Position numbers and translations under genes: made by a program. Under the pieces are notes generated by a model that saw nothing but the letters and a program-made list of their open reading frames with translations, was not told the origin of the DNA and made no database searches. A stretch of DNA of 64,000 nucleotides, from the NCBI RefSeq assembly GCF_035918235.1, contig NZ_CP109485.1, positions 8,339,001 to 8,403,000 on the forward strand, read 5' to 3'. This document shows positions 16,718 to 26,053 of the stretch, piece by piece (positions within the stretch are counted from its first letter, which is position 1; each line of letters starts with the position of its first letter). This DNA comes from Streptomyces sp. NBC_01445. GTDB taxonomy: Bacteria; Actinomycetota; Actinomycetes; Streptomycetales; Streptomycetaceae.

Positions 16718-19584
16718 CGTGCGCCCCCTCGCAGCTCGACCAGATCGGCCAGTTCGGAATCGGTCAGTTCGGTCAGGGCGGCCTCGCCGGAGCCGAGCAC
16801 CGCGTCGGCCAACTCCCGCTTGCGTACCAGCATGTCTGCGATCCGGTCCTCGATCGTCCCCTCCGCGATCAGCCGGTGGACCTGCACCGGCCTGTTCTGC
16901 CCGATCCGGTACGCGCGGTCCGTCGCCTGCGCCTCGACCGCGGGGTTCCACCAGCGGTCGTAGTGCACGACGTGTTCGGCGCGGGTGAGGTTGAGACCCG
17001 TACCCGCGGCCTTGAGGGAGAGCAGGAAGACCGGCACCTCGCCCTCCTGGAAGCGCCCCACCATCGCCTCGCGCGCGGTGATGGGCGTGCCGCCGTGGAG
17101 GAACTGCGAGGCCACGCCGCGAGCAGCCAGATGCTGCTCGATCAGGCGGCCCATCTGCACGTACTGGGTGAAGACCAGCACGCTCGCGTCCTCCGAGAGG
17201 ATCGTGTCGAGCAGTTCGTCGAGCAGTTCCAGCTTGCCGGAGCGCCCGGGGACGCGCGGCGCGTCCTCCTTGAGGAACTGGGCCGGGTGGTTGCAGATCT
17301 GCTTGAGCTCGGTGAGGAGTTTGACGATCAGCCCGCGCCGGGCGATGCCGTCCGCTCCGGAGATCTCGGCGAGCGTCTCGCGCACCACGGCCTCGTAGAG
17401 CCCGGTCTGTTCGGTGGTGAGCGACACGGCGCGGTCGGTCTCGGTCTTCGGCGGAAGCTCGGGCGCGATGCCGGGGTCCGACTTGCGGCGTCTGAGCAGG
17501 AAGGGGCGCACGAGTTGGGAGAGGCGCTGGGCGGCGCCGGGGTCCTTGCCCTCCTCGACCGCGCGGGCGTAACGCGTGCGGAACGTGCCGAGCTTTCCGA
17601 GCAGCCCCGGGGTCGTCCAGTCGAGGATCGCCCACAGCTCGGACAGGTTGTTCTCCACGGGGGTGCCGGTGAGCGCCACGCGCGCGCGTGCACCGATGGT
17701 CCGCAGCTCCTTCGCGGTCGCCGAGTGCGGGTTCTTGACGTGCTGCGCCTCGTCGGTGACGACCATGCCCCAGTCGACGCCCGCGAGCTGCGCGGCGTCG
17801 AGCCGCATCGTGCCGTACGTGGTGAGCACGAATTCACCGGGATCGAGGTCCTCCAGGCTGCGGCGCCCGCCGTGGAAGCGGCGTACCGGGGTGCCGGGCG
17901 CGAACCTCTCGATCTCGCGCTGCCAGTTGCCCATGAGGGACGTGGGGCAGACGACGAGGGTCGGGGCGGCGGTCTCCGGGGCGGTCTGCCGGTGCAGGTG
18001 GAGGGCGATCAGCGTGATCGTCTTGCCGAGGCCCATGTCGTCGGCGAGGCAGGCGCCGAGGCCGAGGGAGGTCATCCGGGCCAGCCAGTTCAGGCCGCGC
18101 AGCTGGTAGTCGCGCAGATCGGCGGCCAGCGCGGCCGGCTGTCCGACCGGCGCCATGCCCTCCGGGTCGGCGAGCCGCTCCCGCAACTCCGCCAGCCAGC
18201 CCGTCGGGTGGACGTCGACGCGGCGGCCGTCGACCTCCGTGGAGCCCGTCAGGACCGCGCCGAGCGCGTCGATCGGCGTGACCTTGCGGTCCTGGTGCTC
18301 GCGGGCGCGCCGGGCCTGCTCGGGGTCGATGAGGACCCACTGGTCGCGCAGCCGCACGACGGGCCGGGTGGCTTCGGCGAGCCGGTCGAGCTCCTCCCGG
18401 CTCAGCTCCTGGTCGCCCAGCGCGAAGCGCCAGTTGAACGCGAGGAGGGCGTCCGCGGAGAGGAAGGACGGGGTGGTCGTCCGGAATCGGTCAGGGTTCT
18501 CCCCTCCGGGTGACCCCTCGCCCGGAGGGCCGATGACCGCGCGTGCGCTCAGCCGGCGCGCCAGCTGCCGGGGCCAGTGCACGTCGACACCCGCCGCCGC
18601 GAGGGCCCGCGCGCCGGTGCCCAGGAGGTCGGTGATCTCCTCGTCCGCCAGGTCGAGGGCGTCCGGGACGGCCGCCGAGAGCAGCGGCGCGAGGGGCGTC
18701 CAGGCGCGGGCGGCGCGCCGCAGTGCGAGCAGGGTGTCCATGCGGGCCCGCGGCCCGAAGGCCTTGGCCGAAGCGCCTGACGCCGCCCAGACCTCGGTGG
18801 CGTCGGCGACCAGCGCGGGGTCGCTGACGCTGTGCATCTGGAGCACGGCACGGAAGGCGACGCGCTCCTCGTGCTCGGCTCCCGGTACGGCCCGGTCGAG
18901 GCCCGGCACCTCGACGCGCAGCGAGATCCGCACGCCCGCGTCGTGTCCCGCGGCGACATCGGCGGCCCACGCGCGGTGTTCGGGCACCTGCTGCGGCTCG
19001 GTCGCGGCGAAGGCAGGCGCGCCCGCCGCGAGGCTCGCCGCGGGGGAGCGGGGCAGAGTGTCGGCGACGGCGTCGAGGAAGGCGCGCAGCAGCGCCTCGG
19101 GCGCGGGGAGGCGGAGGGGCTCCGGTCCGTCCAGGGGTGTCGCGTGGGCCTCGGGCGGCATCGCGGCGGCCAGTTCCCTGACCCGCTCCAGGTCCTCGGC
19201 CCGCAACGGGCCCGCGCGCCAGGCGTCGTGGTCGGTCTCGGTGAGCCCGGGCAGCAGCAGGCCGCGCGCCGCGAACTGGAGGGCGAGCACGGAGGCGGCG
19301 CCCCAGAAGACGGCGGTCTGGTGCGCCTGCGCGGTGGCACGCGCACGCGTGAGGACCGGCAGCGCGGCGCGTACGGGCAGCAGGACGGCGGGTACGGACG
19401 CGTGCTCGGCACCGGCGTCTTGGGGCAGGGCGAGGCTCAGCTCCTCGGGAGTGCCAGCCTCCGTGTGCGGGGGCCGGCCGCCGTCGGGGCGCCAGAAGGC
19501 GACTCTTCCTTCGCGTGCCGGGTCGCCGGGCACGAAGACCGCGCAGCAGCGGACCAGTTCGGAGATCTCGGGGAGTGTTGCCAC
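16714..19584 (-). CDS. SNF2-family DEAD/DEAH helicase-like ATPase
   Basis: About 956 residues. Double-stranded DNA translocase of the SNF2 superfamily. The ATPase core shows motif I DDMGLGKTITLIALHLH, motif II VVTDEAQHVKNPHS, motif III LTGTPVENNLSELW, and motif VI QATDRAYRIGQNRPVQVHRL; the first ~480 residues form an accessory region ahead of it. A GTG at 19584 (VATLPEISELV) is preferred, but an in-frame start at 19656 is open. It forms an operon with the SWIM protein downstream, which could act as its partner. Substrate and process are unknown. Confidence 0.9.
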   Translation of the reverse strand: MATLPEISELVRCCAVFVPGDPAREGRVAFWRPDGGRPPHTEAGTPEELSLALPQDAGAEHASVPAVLLPVRAALPVLTRARATAQAHQTAVFWGAASVLALQFAARGLLLPGLTETDHDAWRAGPLRAEDLERVRELAAAMPPEAHATPLDGPEPLRLPAPEALLRAFLDAVADTLPRSPAASLAAGAPAFAATEPQQVPEHRAWAADVAAGHDAGVRISLRVEVPGLDRAVPGAEHEERVAFRAVLQMHSVSDPALVADATEVWAASGASAKAFGPRARMDTLLALRRAARAWTPLAPLLSAAVPDALDLADEEITDLLGTGARALAAAGVDVHWPRQLARRLSARAVIGPPGEGSPGGENPDRFRTTTPSFLSADALLAFNWRFALGDQELSREELDRLAEATRPVVRLRDQWVLIDPEQARRAREHQDRKVTPIDALGAVLTGSTEVDGRRVDVHPTGWLAELRERLADPEGMAPVGQPAALAADLRDYQLRGLNWLARMTSLGLGACLADDMGLGKTITLIALHLHRQTAPETAAPTLVVCPTSLMGNWQREIERFAPGTPVRRFHGGRRSLEDLDPGEFVLTTYGTMRLDAAQLAGVDWGMVVTDEAQHVKNPHSATAKELRTIGARARVALTGTPVENNLSELWAILDWTTPGLLGKLGTFRTRYARAVEEGKDPGAAQRLSQLVRPFLLRRRKSDPGIAPELPPKTETDRAVSLTTEQTGLYEAVVRETLAEISGADGIARRGLIVKLLTELKQICNHPAQFLKEDAPRVPGRSGKLELLDELLDTILSEDASVLVFTQYVQMGRLIEQHLAARGVASQFLHGGTPITAREAMVGRFQEGEVPVFLLSLKAAGTGLNLTRAEHVVHYDRWWNPAVEAQATDRAYRIGQNRPVQVHRLIAEGTIEDRIADMLVRKRELADAVLGSGEAALTELTDSELADLVELRGGAR

Positions 19585-19939
19585 GGGTTGCCTGTGGGCA
19601 GCGATGACGTATACCTCAAATTTGACTACTGGGCGGAATCGCCGAGGGTACCGCAAGACTCCGCCCGGCGTGCCGCGTCACAAGGTGACGCCGGTCACTC
19701 CTGCCCGAAAGGGGTGGAGCTAGCCCCCCTCCGGGGGCGGTGCTAACCCCGCGCACAGTCGGGTGGTGGCGTCATGGTGTCCAAGGCCGCTGATTTCTAG
19801 GTTTGTTGAGGTCAGGCCGTCTCGTGAGCAGGGCGTCCGGACAGTACGTCCACCCCCACACCTCTCGCCACACCCCGCCACGCCCATCGCCGTGCCCATC
19901 ACAGGCCTATCGCCATGCCCAGAGACCGGAGACCTCGCC
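19585..19939. other. Non-coding gap between SNF2 and desaturase genes
   Basis: 355 bp between divergent genes without a credible coding frame. It holds TCAAATTTGA (19616-19625, an AT-rich perfect palindrome 32 bp upstream of the helicase GTG) and GCGTCAC-AAG-GTGACGC (19675-19691), a perfect 7-bp inverted repeat. Both are candidate operators; no promoter could be fixed with confidence. Confidence 0.45.
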
Positions 19940-20995
19940 ATGACCCTGGCCGTCGAACCCGTAGTGGACCATTCCTCAGGTACGAACGGGACGCAGCCGC
20001 AAGGAAGCGAGTTCACGCCGCTGCTGCGCACCGTCAAGAGCCAGGACCTCCTGGAGCGGCGCACGGGCTGGTACGTGCGCAACATCGCGCTGAACGCCCT
20101 GTCCCTCGCCGCGGTCGGCACGGGCATGGCCCTCATCGGCGGTTCCTGGTGGGTCCTCGCCCTCGCTCCCGTCCTCGCCGTGCTCTGCGCGCGCACCGCC
20201 TTCGTGGGGCACGACGCCGGCCACGCGCAGATCACCGGCAACCGCGCCGTGAGCCGGCTCATCGGGCTCATCCACGGCAATCTCCTGCTCGGCATGAGCT
20301 ACAGCTGGTGGAACGACAAGCACAACCGGCACCACGCCAACCCCAACCACATCGACAAGGACCCCGACGTGGCCGCCGACGTCCTCGTCTTCACGAGCGA
20401 GCAGGCCGCGACGCGCTCCGGCTTCCGCCGCTGGCTCACCCGCAACCAGGCCTGGCTGTTCTTCCCGCTGACCCTCCTGGAGGGCCTCGCCCTGAAGCTG
20501 TCCGGCTTCCAGGACCTGCGCCGCCAGTCCCCGCGCGAACGCGCCGTGGAAGGACTCCTCCTCGTCGCCCACGTCGTCGGCTACGTGGCCCTGCTCCTGA
20601 CCACCATGCCGCTCGGCCACGCCCTCGCCTTCGCGGTGATCCACCAGGCACTCTTCGGCCTGCACCTCGGTATGGCCTTCGCGCCGAACCACAAGGGCAT
20701 GGAGATGCCCGACCCGGACGGCGAGCGCTGGGGCCACCTGCGCCGGCAGGTGCTCACCTCCCGCAACATCAAGGGCGGCGCACTGACCGACTGGTTCCTC
20801 GGCGGCCTCAACTACCAGATCGAGCACCACCTCTTCCCGAGCATGCCCCGCCCCCACTTGCGCCTGGCCCAGCCCCTCGTCAAGGCCCACTGCCGCGACC
20901 TGGGCATCCCCTTCACGGAGACCGGTCTCGTCGACTCCTACCGGCAGGCCCTGCGCCACATGTACGAGGTCGGGGAGCCGCTGCGCATGGAGTGA
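19940..20995 (+). CDS. Membrane fatty acid desaturase
   Basis: 351 residues. Di-iron desaturase introducing a double bond into membrane acyl chains. The three histidine boxes are present: HDAGH, HNRHH (in DKHNRHHANPNHIDKDPDV) and QIEHHLFP. Hydrophobic stretches flank the boxes (about 55-90, 190-230), as in delta-9 or linoleoyl-type membrane desaturases. ATG 19940 has GGAG at an 8-bp spacing. It stands alone; an inverted repeat lies upstream. The position of desaturation and the electron donor cannot be told from sequence. Confidence 0.92.
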   Translation: MTLAVEPVVDHSSGTNGTQPQGSEFTPLLRTVKSQDLLERRTGWYVRNIALNALSLAAVGTGMALIGGSWWVLALAPVLAVLCARTAFVGHDAGHAQITGNRAVSRLIGLIHGNLLLGMSYSWWNDKHNRHHANPNHIDKDPDVAADVLVFTSEQAATRSGFRRWLTRNQAWLFFPLTLLEGLALKLSGFQDLRRQSPRERAVEGLLLVAHVVGYVALLLTTMPLGHALAFAVIHQALFGLHLGMAFAPNHKGMEMPDPDGERWGHLRRQVLTSRNIKGGALTDWFLGGLNYQIEHHLFPSMPRPHLRLAQPLVKAHCRDLGIPFTETGLVDSYRQALRHMYEVGEPLRME

Positions 20996-21261
20996 CCCAC
21001 CTTCCCGGCGGGTCCTGCGCAGCACTGAGCCCCGGGTTCCTTGCCCGGGTCTCAGGGCGTGGGTCCTGCCTGGGGCCGCGCGGGCCGCGCGGGCTACGTG
21101 GGGCTGCACCGGGCTCAGGGGTGCGTCAGGGTGGAGGCTCAGGGGTGTCTCAGGGTCGTGAACAGGAACCGCCCGGGCCGCGAGTCCGTTTCAGAGAGTA
21201 GAGGCGGGGGCCCGCCTCTCATGGCGAGGGCGGTTTGCAGCCCCCGAAGGAGGCGACGGAC

Positions 21262-21444
21262 ATGTCGAGGAACGCGAAGATCGCCGCAGGAGGTGTGGCG
21301 GCCGGACTGATCCTGTTGATCTGGCTGCCCTGGTGGGCGTCACTCCTGATCGTGCTCGGGGTGCCCACGGCGGCCTATCTGGCGCTTGACCCCTCCCAGC
21401 GGCGCAGGCTCCGCCGCGCCTCACGCAGGGAGATCGGCCGCTGA
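21262..21444 (+). CDS. Small membrane protein, 60 residues
   Basis: Starts MSRNAKIAAGG, has one long hydrophobic span (about 8-45: AAGLILLIWLPWWASLLIVLGVP region) and ends in a basic tail RRRLRRASRREIGR, giving a hairpin or single-pass membrane protein with a cytoplasmic basic end. AAGGAGG lies 8 bp upstream of the ATG, a very strong ribosome site, which also fixes the start. It converges with the secreted hydrolase gene (9 bp apart). Function unknown. Confidence 0.78.
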   Translation: MSRNAKIAAGGVAAGLILLIWLPWWASLLIVLGVPTAAYLALDPSQRRRLRRASRREIGR

Positions 21445-21453
21445 CAAGCGGTG

Positions 21454-22863
21454 CTACGGGCGGGTGGCCGCTGCCGGCGCCGCTGCCGTCGCCGAGCAGC
21501 TGTTGACGACGTCGCCGCTCGCCGGCCTGGCGATCGTGTGGTCGGCGGGCGGCCGTGCGCCGTCCTCCACCCACGCGGTGAGCAGGTCGAACGCGGACCG
21601 GTAGCAGGGCAGTACGGGCCGCAGTCGGTCGGGATAGGTGTCGTAGAGACCATCGGTGTGCGTGCCGTCCTGCACGGTGTACGAGCGGTGCAGGCGGCCA
21701 CGCCCCCGGTCGTCGACCATCCGCCCGTACACATCGGCGTCGGCCGCGATCGGAAGCAGGGTGTCCAGGTCGCCCTGGAGCGTGATCAGCGGCTTGCCGA
21801 TCCGCCCGCTCAGCGCGACCCGCGCGACGGCCCGGTGTACGGAGGCGGGGCGTGCCGCGTAGTCGTAGGAGACGTCGGACGCGCACGGCGCGAGCAGCTC
21901 GTCCGTCGTCGAACCCGCCGACGGGCCGGGGCACTTGGAGTCGTACGAAGGGTCGAACTCGGCGCGGTAGATCTTCTGCGTGATCCCCCAGTAGGCCTTC
22001 TGGTGGTAGGCCCACAGGAATTCGGACCCGCGCGCGAAGCCCACGCGATACAGATCGTCGTCGTCGGCCTTCCCGAGCCCGTAGGCGACGGCGGTCGGCA
22101 GTGAGGTGAGCGGGTTCGGGCCGTCCGTGGTCCAGAGGGTGCCCTCCCAGTCGACGCCTCCGTCGTACAGCTCGGGATGGTTCTCCAGCTGCCAGCGTGT
22201 CAGATAGCCGGCGTTGGAGATCCCGGTCATGTACGTCCTGTGCGGGGCCCGCCCGTAGCGCTGGGCCACGGCCTTCTTCGCCGCTCTGGTGAGTTGAGTG
22301 GTCCGGTTGTTCCACTCGGCGATCGCGTCGCCGGGGCGCCTTCCGTCGCGGTAGAAGTCGGGCCCGGTGTTGCCCTTGTCGGTCGCCGCGTAGGCGTAAC
22401 CCTGGGCCAGGACCCGGTCGGAGATCGCCGCGTCCGTCGAGTACTGCTTACGGTTTCCGGGTGAGCCGGTCACCACGAGGCCGCCGTTCCAGTGGTCGGG
22501 CAGCCTGATCACGAATTGGGCGTCGTGTTGCCAGCCGTGCGTCGTATTGGTCTTGGAGTCGTCCGGGAAGTACCCGTCGATCTGCGAACCCGGGATGCCG
22601 GCCGGGTTGCGGGTCCCCTTCGCGGTGAGCCCCGCCTGGTCGGCGGTGTCGGTGTACGGGGTTCCGGCCAAGCCCACTGTCGTCAAGTCGCTCAGGCAGG
22701 CGTTCTGTTGAAAGGCGGCACCCGGGACGTGCACCCGCTCCTGGTGTGCGCAGTGGGCCCCGCCCCCGCCGCTCAATGTGGCGGCTCCCGCGGGAACCGG
22801 CCCCGAGGCGGCCAGCGCCAGCAGGGCGGTGGCGAAGAGGGGGACTGTTCCGGGCACGCGCAT
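21454..22863 (-). CDS. Secreted alpha/beta hydrolase, esterase-like (3-hydroxybutyrate oligomer hydrolase/tannase-like)
   Basis: 469 residues. The signal peptide MRVPGTVPLFATALLALAASGPVPAGAA is followed by a mature domain with paired cysteines. The nucleophile elbow is probably GISNAG in TYMTGISNAGYLTRWQLENHP; the acid may be in QGDLDTLLPI and the histidine in DGTHTDGLYD. The region RLPDHWNGGLVVTGSPGNRKQYSTD resembles the oxyanion part of large bacterial esterases. The substrate is unknown: polyhydroxyalkanoate oligomers, feruloyl or gallate esters are all possible. It is probably exported by Sec and acts outside the cell. Confidence 0.75.
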   Translation of the reverse strand: MRVPGTVPLFATALLALAASGPVPAGAATLSGGGGAHCAHQERVHVPGAAFQQNACLSDLTTVGLAGTPYTDTADQAGLTAKGTRNPAGIPGSQIDGYFPDDSKTNTTHGWQHDAQFVIRLPDHWNGGLVVTGSPGNRKQYSTDAAISDRVLAQGYAYAATDKGNTGPDFYRDGRRPGDAIAEWNNRTTQLTRAAKKAVAQRYGRAPHRTYMTGISNAGYLTRWQLENHPELYDGGVDWEGTLWTTDGPNPLTSLPTAVAYGLGKADDDDLYRVGFARGSEFLWAYHQKAYWGITQKIYRAEFDPSYDSKCPGPSAGSTTDELLAPCASDVSYDYAARPASVHRAVARVALSGRIGKPLITLQGDLDTLLPIAADADVYGRMVDDRGRGRLHRSYTVQDGTHTDGLYDTYPDRLRPVLPCYRSAFDLLTAWVEDGARPPADHTIARPASGDVVNSCSATAAAPAAATRP

Positions 22864-23034
22864 GGGAGCCTCCGCGACGACGAGGGACCGGCAAGGGTGA
22901 CGAGCGGGGCCATCGTGCGGGCGGGACGGGTCACCGGGCCATGGGCCGGCGCCACATGGGGGAGGGGGGCGGTATGTGGGGCTGGTGGTGGGGCGGCGTG
23001 CGCGCGGCGGGACGGCGGCCCGCCGCGGGAGGAG

Positions 23035-24012
23035 TCAGGAGGGGCGTACGGCCATCTTGTCGAGCGCTTCCAGGAGGCCGGGCAGCTCGGGGCCCCGCCC
23101 CACGGGCAGCACTTCACCGGGCTCGTCGTCCAGGAGCACGAACGCGATGTCGTCGGTCCGGGCGACCATCGACCAGCCGGGGCCGTCGGCCCGGAGCGTC
23201 CTGGCATCCCCGGACGCGAACGCCGACCGGACACGGCCCAGGGGCGGAGGGCTGTCCACGTAGGCGCGCACCTCGGCGAGGACCCGCCGGATGCCGGCGT
23301 GCGGGGCACGGGTGCTCTGCGCCTCGGGGTCGTTTGCCGCGGGAGCAGCGGCGGTGGCGTCGCCGGAATCAGGGGGCGACGTGCTGTCGGCGTCCGGGCG
23401 GTCAGAGCCCGTGCCGCCTGCACCCTCCAGGGCCTCCGCACCAGCCGCGCCCTCGGAGCCCTCTGTGCCACCCGTGACGTCCGCGCCGCCCGGGCCGTCC
23501 GCCAAGAACGCACTGTCGTCGATCTGGTCCCGCCAGGACGCCCACTGGAGGGCGATCTCGTCGGCGCCGAGCCGACGTTGGGCGGGGCCCCACGTCTCCG
23601 TGTTCGGCGGCGTGAGGGGCGGACCGTCCATGATCTCGGGGTCGTGCTCCGGGTCGTGCGGCGCGGGGACGTCCGGCGCGGACACGGACAGAGCGAGCGG
23701 CCACCCCGGCAGAGCCGAGACCACCGTGCGGTCGTCGGGCGACAACTCGTACTCCATGCCGCAGTCCCAGGATGCGATGGCGACGGCGACGAGGGACACG
23801 TCGTCGATGACGACGGTCCAGCGCGCCCCCGCCCCGTCCTGCCCGAGTACGAGCCCGTACCCGTCGGCGAGGGGTGCGAGCCCGAGTGCGGCGCATGCCT
23901 CCGGGTAGTCGTCCCCGAGCACGCTGGGGAACTTCGCAGGGGTCAGCAACACCGCCGTCAGTACGTACAGCGCGTCGTCCCCGGCGGCGACCGCGTCGTC
24001 CGTCCCGGCCAT
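23035..24012 (-). CDS. Uncharacterised acidic protein
   Basis: 325 residues; I do not recognise the family. The start at ATG 24012 is fixed by GGGGAGG upstream. The first ~165 residues look globular (ALYVLTAVLLTPAKFPSVLGDDYPEA; WTVVIDDVSLVAVAIASWDCG). Residues about 185-235 are low-complexity Gly/Ala/Glu/Ser/Pro. The last ~85 (IRRVLAEVRAYVDSPPPLG ... MVARTDDIAFVLLDDEP) are globular again and contain FASGDARTLRADGPGWSMVA. It is probably cytoplasmic, as no signal or membrane span is visible. Neighbours give no functional clue. Confidence 0.65.
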   Translation of the reverse strand: MAGTDDAVAAGDDALYVLTAVLLTPAKFPSVLGDDYPEACAALGLAPLADGYGLVLGQDGAGARWTVVIDDVSLVAVAIASWDCGMEYELSPDDRTVVSALPGWPLALSVSAPDVPAPHDPEHDPEIMDGPPLTPPNTETWGPAQRRLGADEIALQWASWRDQIDDSAFLADGPGGADVTGGTEGSEGAAGAEALEGAGGTGSDRPDADSTSPPDSGDATAAAPAANDPEAQSTRAPHAGIRRVLAEVRAYVDSPPPLGRVRSAFASGDARTLRADGPGWSMVARTDDIAFVLLDDEPGEVLPVGRGPELPGLLEALDKMAVRPS

Positions 24013-24191
24013 GCCAGCCTCCCCTGAGCTTCGTCCGTCGGCGCACCCTAACCAGTCGCGGTGGAGATCGTCGAGGGCGTTGAGCTGGAAATTCTCCCGG
24101 GGGACCCGGTGTGGCGACCCATGGGCGGACCATGCCAAGATCCCGTGCGCACTTCGTGTGCCTTCCGTGGAGAGCTGACGGGGGTCGTGGG

Positions 24192-24488
24192 TCAGGTGTC
24201 GGCGGGCAGGCCGAGCAGCGTCCGCGCCACGACCTGGGGTGACTCGTCGCGTTCCCGCGCGAGCGCGATGACCGCGCGGCACGCGAGTTCGTTGATGCCG
24301 AACGTCAGGGCCTCCGGAGACACCCATGTCGCGGCCTCGGCAAGCCTGTCCTCGTCGTCCTCGACGGACGCCGAGACATAGGTGGCCGCCGCCTCGAAGA
24401 GGTTGTGCGGCCGCTTGCGCGGCCGTTCGGCGACGCTCGTGCCGGCCGGTGTCCGTGTGACCAAGGCCTTGCGGAGTCTGTCGAACAT
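24192..24488 (-). CDS. Small hypothetical protein
   Basis: 98 residues starting MFDRLRKALVTR, then a predicted helical body ending ARTLLGLPADT. ATG 24488 is preferred because AAGGTGG lies 5 bp upstream; a GTG at 24497 is in frame. The segment VSASVEDDEDRLAEAATWVSPEAL is acidic and amphipathic. No family recognised; it lies between the acidic protein and the PadR regulator on the same strand. Confidence 0.6.
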   Translation of the reverse strand: MFDRLRKALVTRTPAGTSVAERPRKRPHNLFEAAATYVSASVEDDEDRLAEAATWVSPEALTFGINELACRAVIALARERDESPQVVARTLLGLPADT

Positions 24489-24585
24489 GTACGCCACCTT
24501 CCCCCTGCTGTCGTGTGCGACGGTGCGTCACATCACCAACGTAGAGCTGGAGTTCGAGCGCCAGAAGGGCTCAGAAGGGTTTCGT

Positions 24586-25113
24586 CTACGGTGTTCGCAA
24601 GTCCGCGAGGGTGGAGCGCAGCCAGGCGAGTTCTGCCCGGCTGGTCGCGCGGGCGATGGTGAGGATGCCGCGACGGAACGGGTCGTCCAACTCCTCCGCG
24701 CGCAGCGGCCGTTCACCGTCGTAGAAGAAGCTGGCCGGTTCCTCGAGGAACGCCAGCCTGCGCGCGAGCACCGTCGCCTGCGCCGACGGGTCGTCGAGGT
24801 GTCTCAGGAACGCGAGGACCGTGAACCAGCGGTTCTCGTCGGTGATGTCGGCCCGCCCGGGCTCCGCCAGCCTGCCGCGGAGTTCCTCCCGGCCCGCGGC
24901 GGTCAGGCTGAGGACGTGGCGCTGGGCCGCGACCGACCCTGGCTGTGTCTCGCGGGTGAGTAGGCCCGCCTTCTCCAGGCGCTTGATCGCCGGGTAGAGC
25001 GTGCTCTCGGCGACGGGCCGCACGTGGCCGGTCAGTGCCGTGATCCGTTTGCGCAGCTCGTAACCGTGCAGAGGGGCGTCGTAGAGGAAGCCGAGGATGG
25101 CGAGTTCCAGCAT
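24586..25113 (-). CDS. PadR-family transcriptional regulator
   Basis: 175 residues. The N-terminal winged helix is typical (MLELAILGFLYDAPLHGYELRKRI ... ESTLYPAIKRLEKAGLL), and a C-terminal helical part (FFYDGERPLRAEELDDPFRRGILTIA) is the dimerisation region of PadR subfamily 2-like proteins. It diverges from an alpha/beta hydrolase gene; the 133-bp gap holds a perfect 20-bp palindrome, so it very likely controls itself and that hydrolase. Start ATG 25113; upstream open frame is shadow. Confidence 0.92.
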   Translation of the reverse strand: MLELAILGFLYDAPLHGYELRKRITALTGHVRPVAESTLYPAIKRLEKAGLLTRETQPGSVAAQRHVLSLTAAGREELRGRLAEPGRADITDENRWFTVLAFLRHLDDPSAQATVLARRLAFLEEPASFFYDGERPLRAEELDDPFRRGILTIARATSRAELAWLRSTLADLRTP

Positions 25114-25163
25114 GCCCTCATTGTGCCGCACTCCCTCCGGGTTCGGTGTACATCGGTCTGGCA

Positions 25164-25183
25164 ATACATCGGTGCCGATGTAT
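25164..25183. promoter_or_regulatory. PadR operator palindrome
   Basis: ATACATCGGTGCCGATGTAT: 9-bp perfect arms around TG. A third arm copy GTACATCGG lies at 25148-25156. The site is between the divergent padR and hydrolase genes and contains ACAT and ATGT at 8-bp spacing, the half-sites seen in PadR boxes. Confidence 0.8.
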
Positions 25184-25246
25184 GCTCTGCGGAGTGCCCC
25201 GTAAGGGCGGGGCTGTGCGGTTGCTGGGGAGAGGGAGTGGGGGCGC

Positions 25247-26017
25247 ATGATGAAGCAGGCCCGGTTCGACTCGCAGGAGAGCCACATCCGCTGGGTCGAG
25301 GCCGATGGGGACGGGGCGTCGCGGGTGTACGTCCATGGGTTGGGGTCCGCCTCGACCGTCTACCACGCGCACATAGCCGGCAGGCCCGAACTCGCGGGCC
25401 GTCGTTCGCTGTTCGTCGACCTGCCGGGGCACGGCATCAGTGACCGGCCCGCCGACTTCGGGTACTCGCTGGACGATCACGCCGACGCCCTGGCGGCCGC
25501 TCTCGACGCATCCGGCGCGTCCGGCGCCGAGCTCGTCGCGCACAGCATGGGCGGCGCCGTGGCGATCGTCCTCGCCCACCGGCGCCCCGACCTCGTGTCG
25601 CGGCTCGTGCTCACCGAGGCCAACCTCGATCCGTATCCTCCCCGCGTGGAGGGCAGCAGCGGAATCGCCTCTTACGGGGAGGATGAGTACGTCACGGGCG
25701 GCGGCCACGCGCGCGTGCTCGCCAAGATAGGCCCCCTGTGGGCCGCCACCATGCGCCTCGCGGACCCCCTCGCCCTGCACCGCACCGCTGTCGGGCTCGC
25801 CCGCGGCACCCGCCCCATCATGCGGCGGATGCTCATGGACCTGGACATCGACCGCCTGTATCTGCAGGGCGCGCGCAGCGGTGAACTCGCGGACCGCGCG
25901 GGCCTCGAGGCCGCGGGCGTGCGCGTGCGCACCGTGCCCGACGCCGGGCACAACGTCATGTTCGACAACGCGGAGGCCTTCGCGGCGGCGGTCGCGGGCG
26001 ACCACGCCATCGCGTAG
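25247..26017 (+). CDS. Alpha/beta hydrolase
   Basis: 256 residues. Cytoplasmic alpha/beta-fold hydrolase with RVYVHGLGSAST (oxyanion HG), FVDLPGHGISDRP, nucleophile elbow AHSMGGA and the C-terminal histidine in DAGHNVMFDN. The acid is not obvious from sequence; a cap region occupies about residues 140-205. It opens MMKQARFDSQESHIRW. Substrate unknown; likely derepressed when the divergent PadR protein binds its ligand. Confidence 0.87.
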   Translation: MMKQARFDSQESHIRWVEADGDGASRVYVHGLGSASTVYHAHIAGRPELAGRRSLFVDLPGHGISDRPADFGYSLDDHADALAAALDASGASGAELVAHSMGGAVAIVLAHRRPDLVSRLVLTEANLDPYPPRVEGSSGIASYGEDEYVTGGGHARVLAKIGPLWAATMRLADPLALHRTAVGLARGTRPIMRRMLMDLDIDRLYLQGARSGELADRAGLEAAGVRVRTVPDAGHNVMFDNAEAFAAAVAGDHAIA

Positions 26018-26053
26018 CCCGGCATGGGGGACGGGGGCAACGCCCCTACGGCG

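Noticed and set aside
20996..21261. CTCAGGG(G)TG-like repeats as a regulatory array
   Set aside because: Irregular and low complexity; spacing varies, so chance in GC-rich DNA is more likely.
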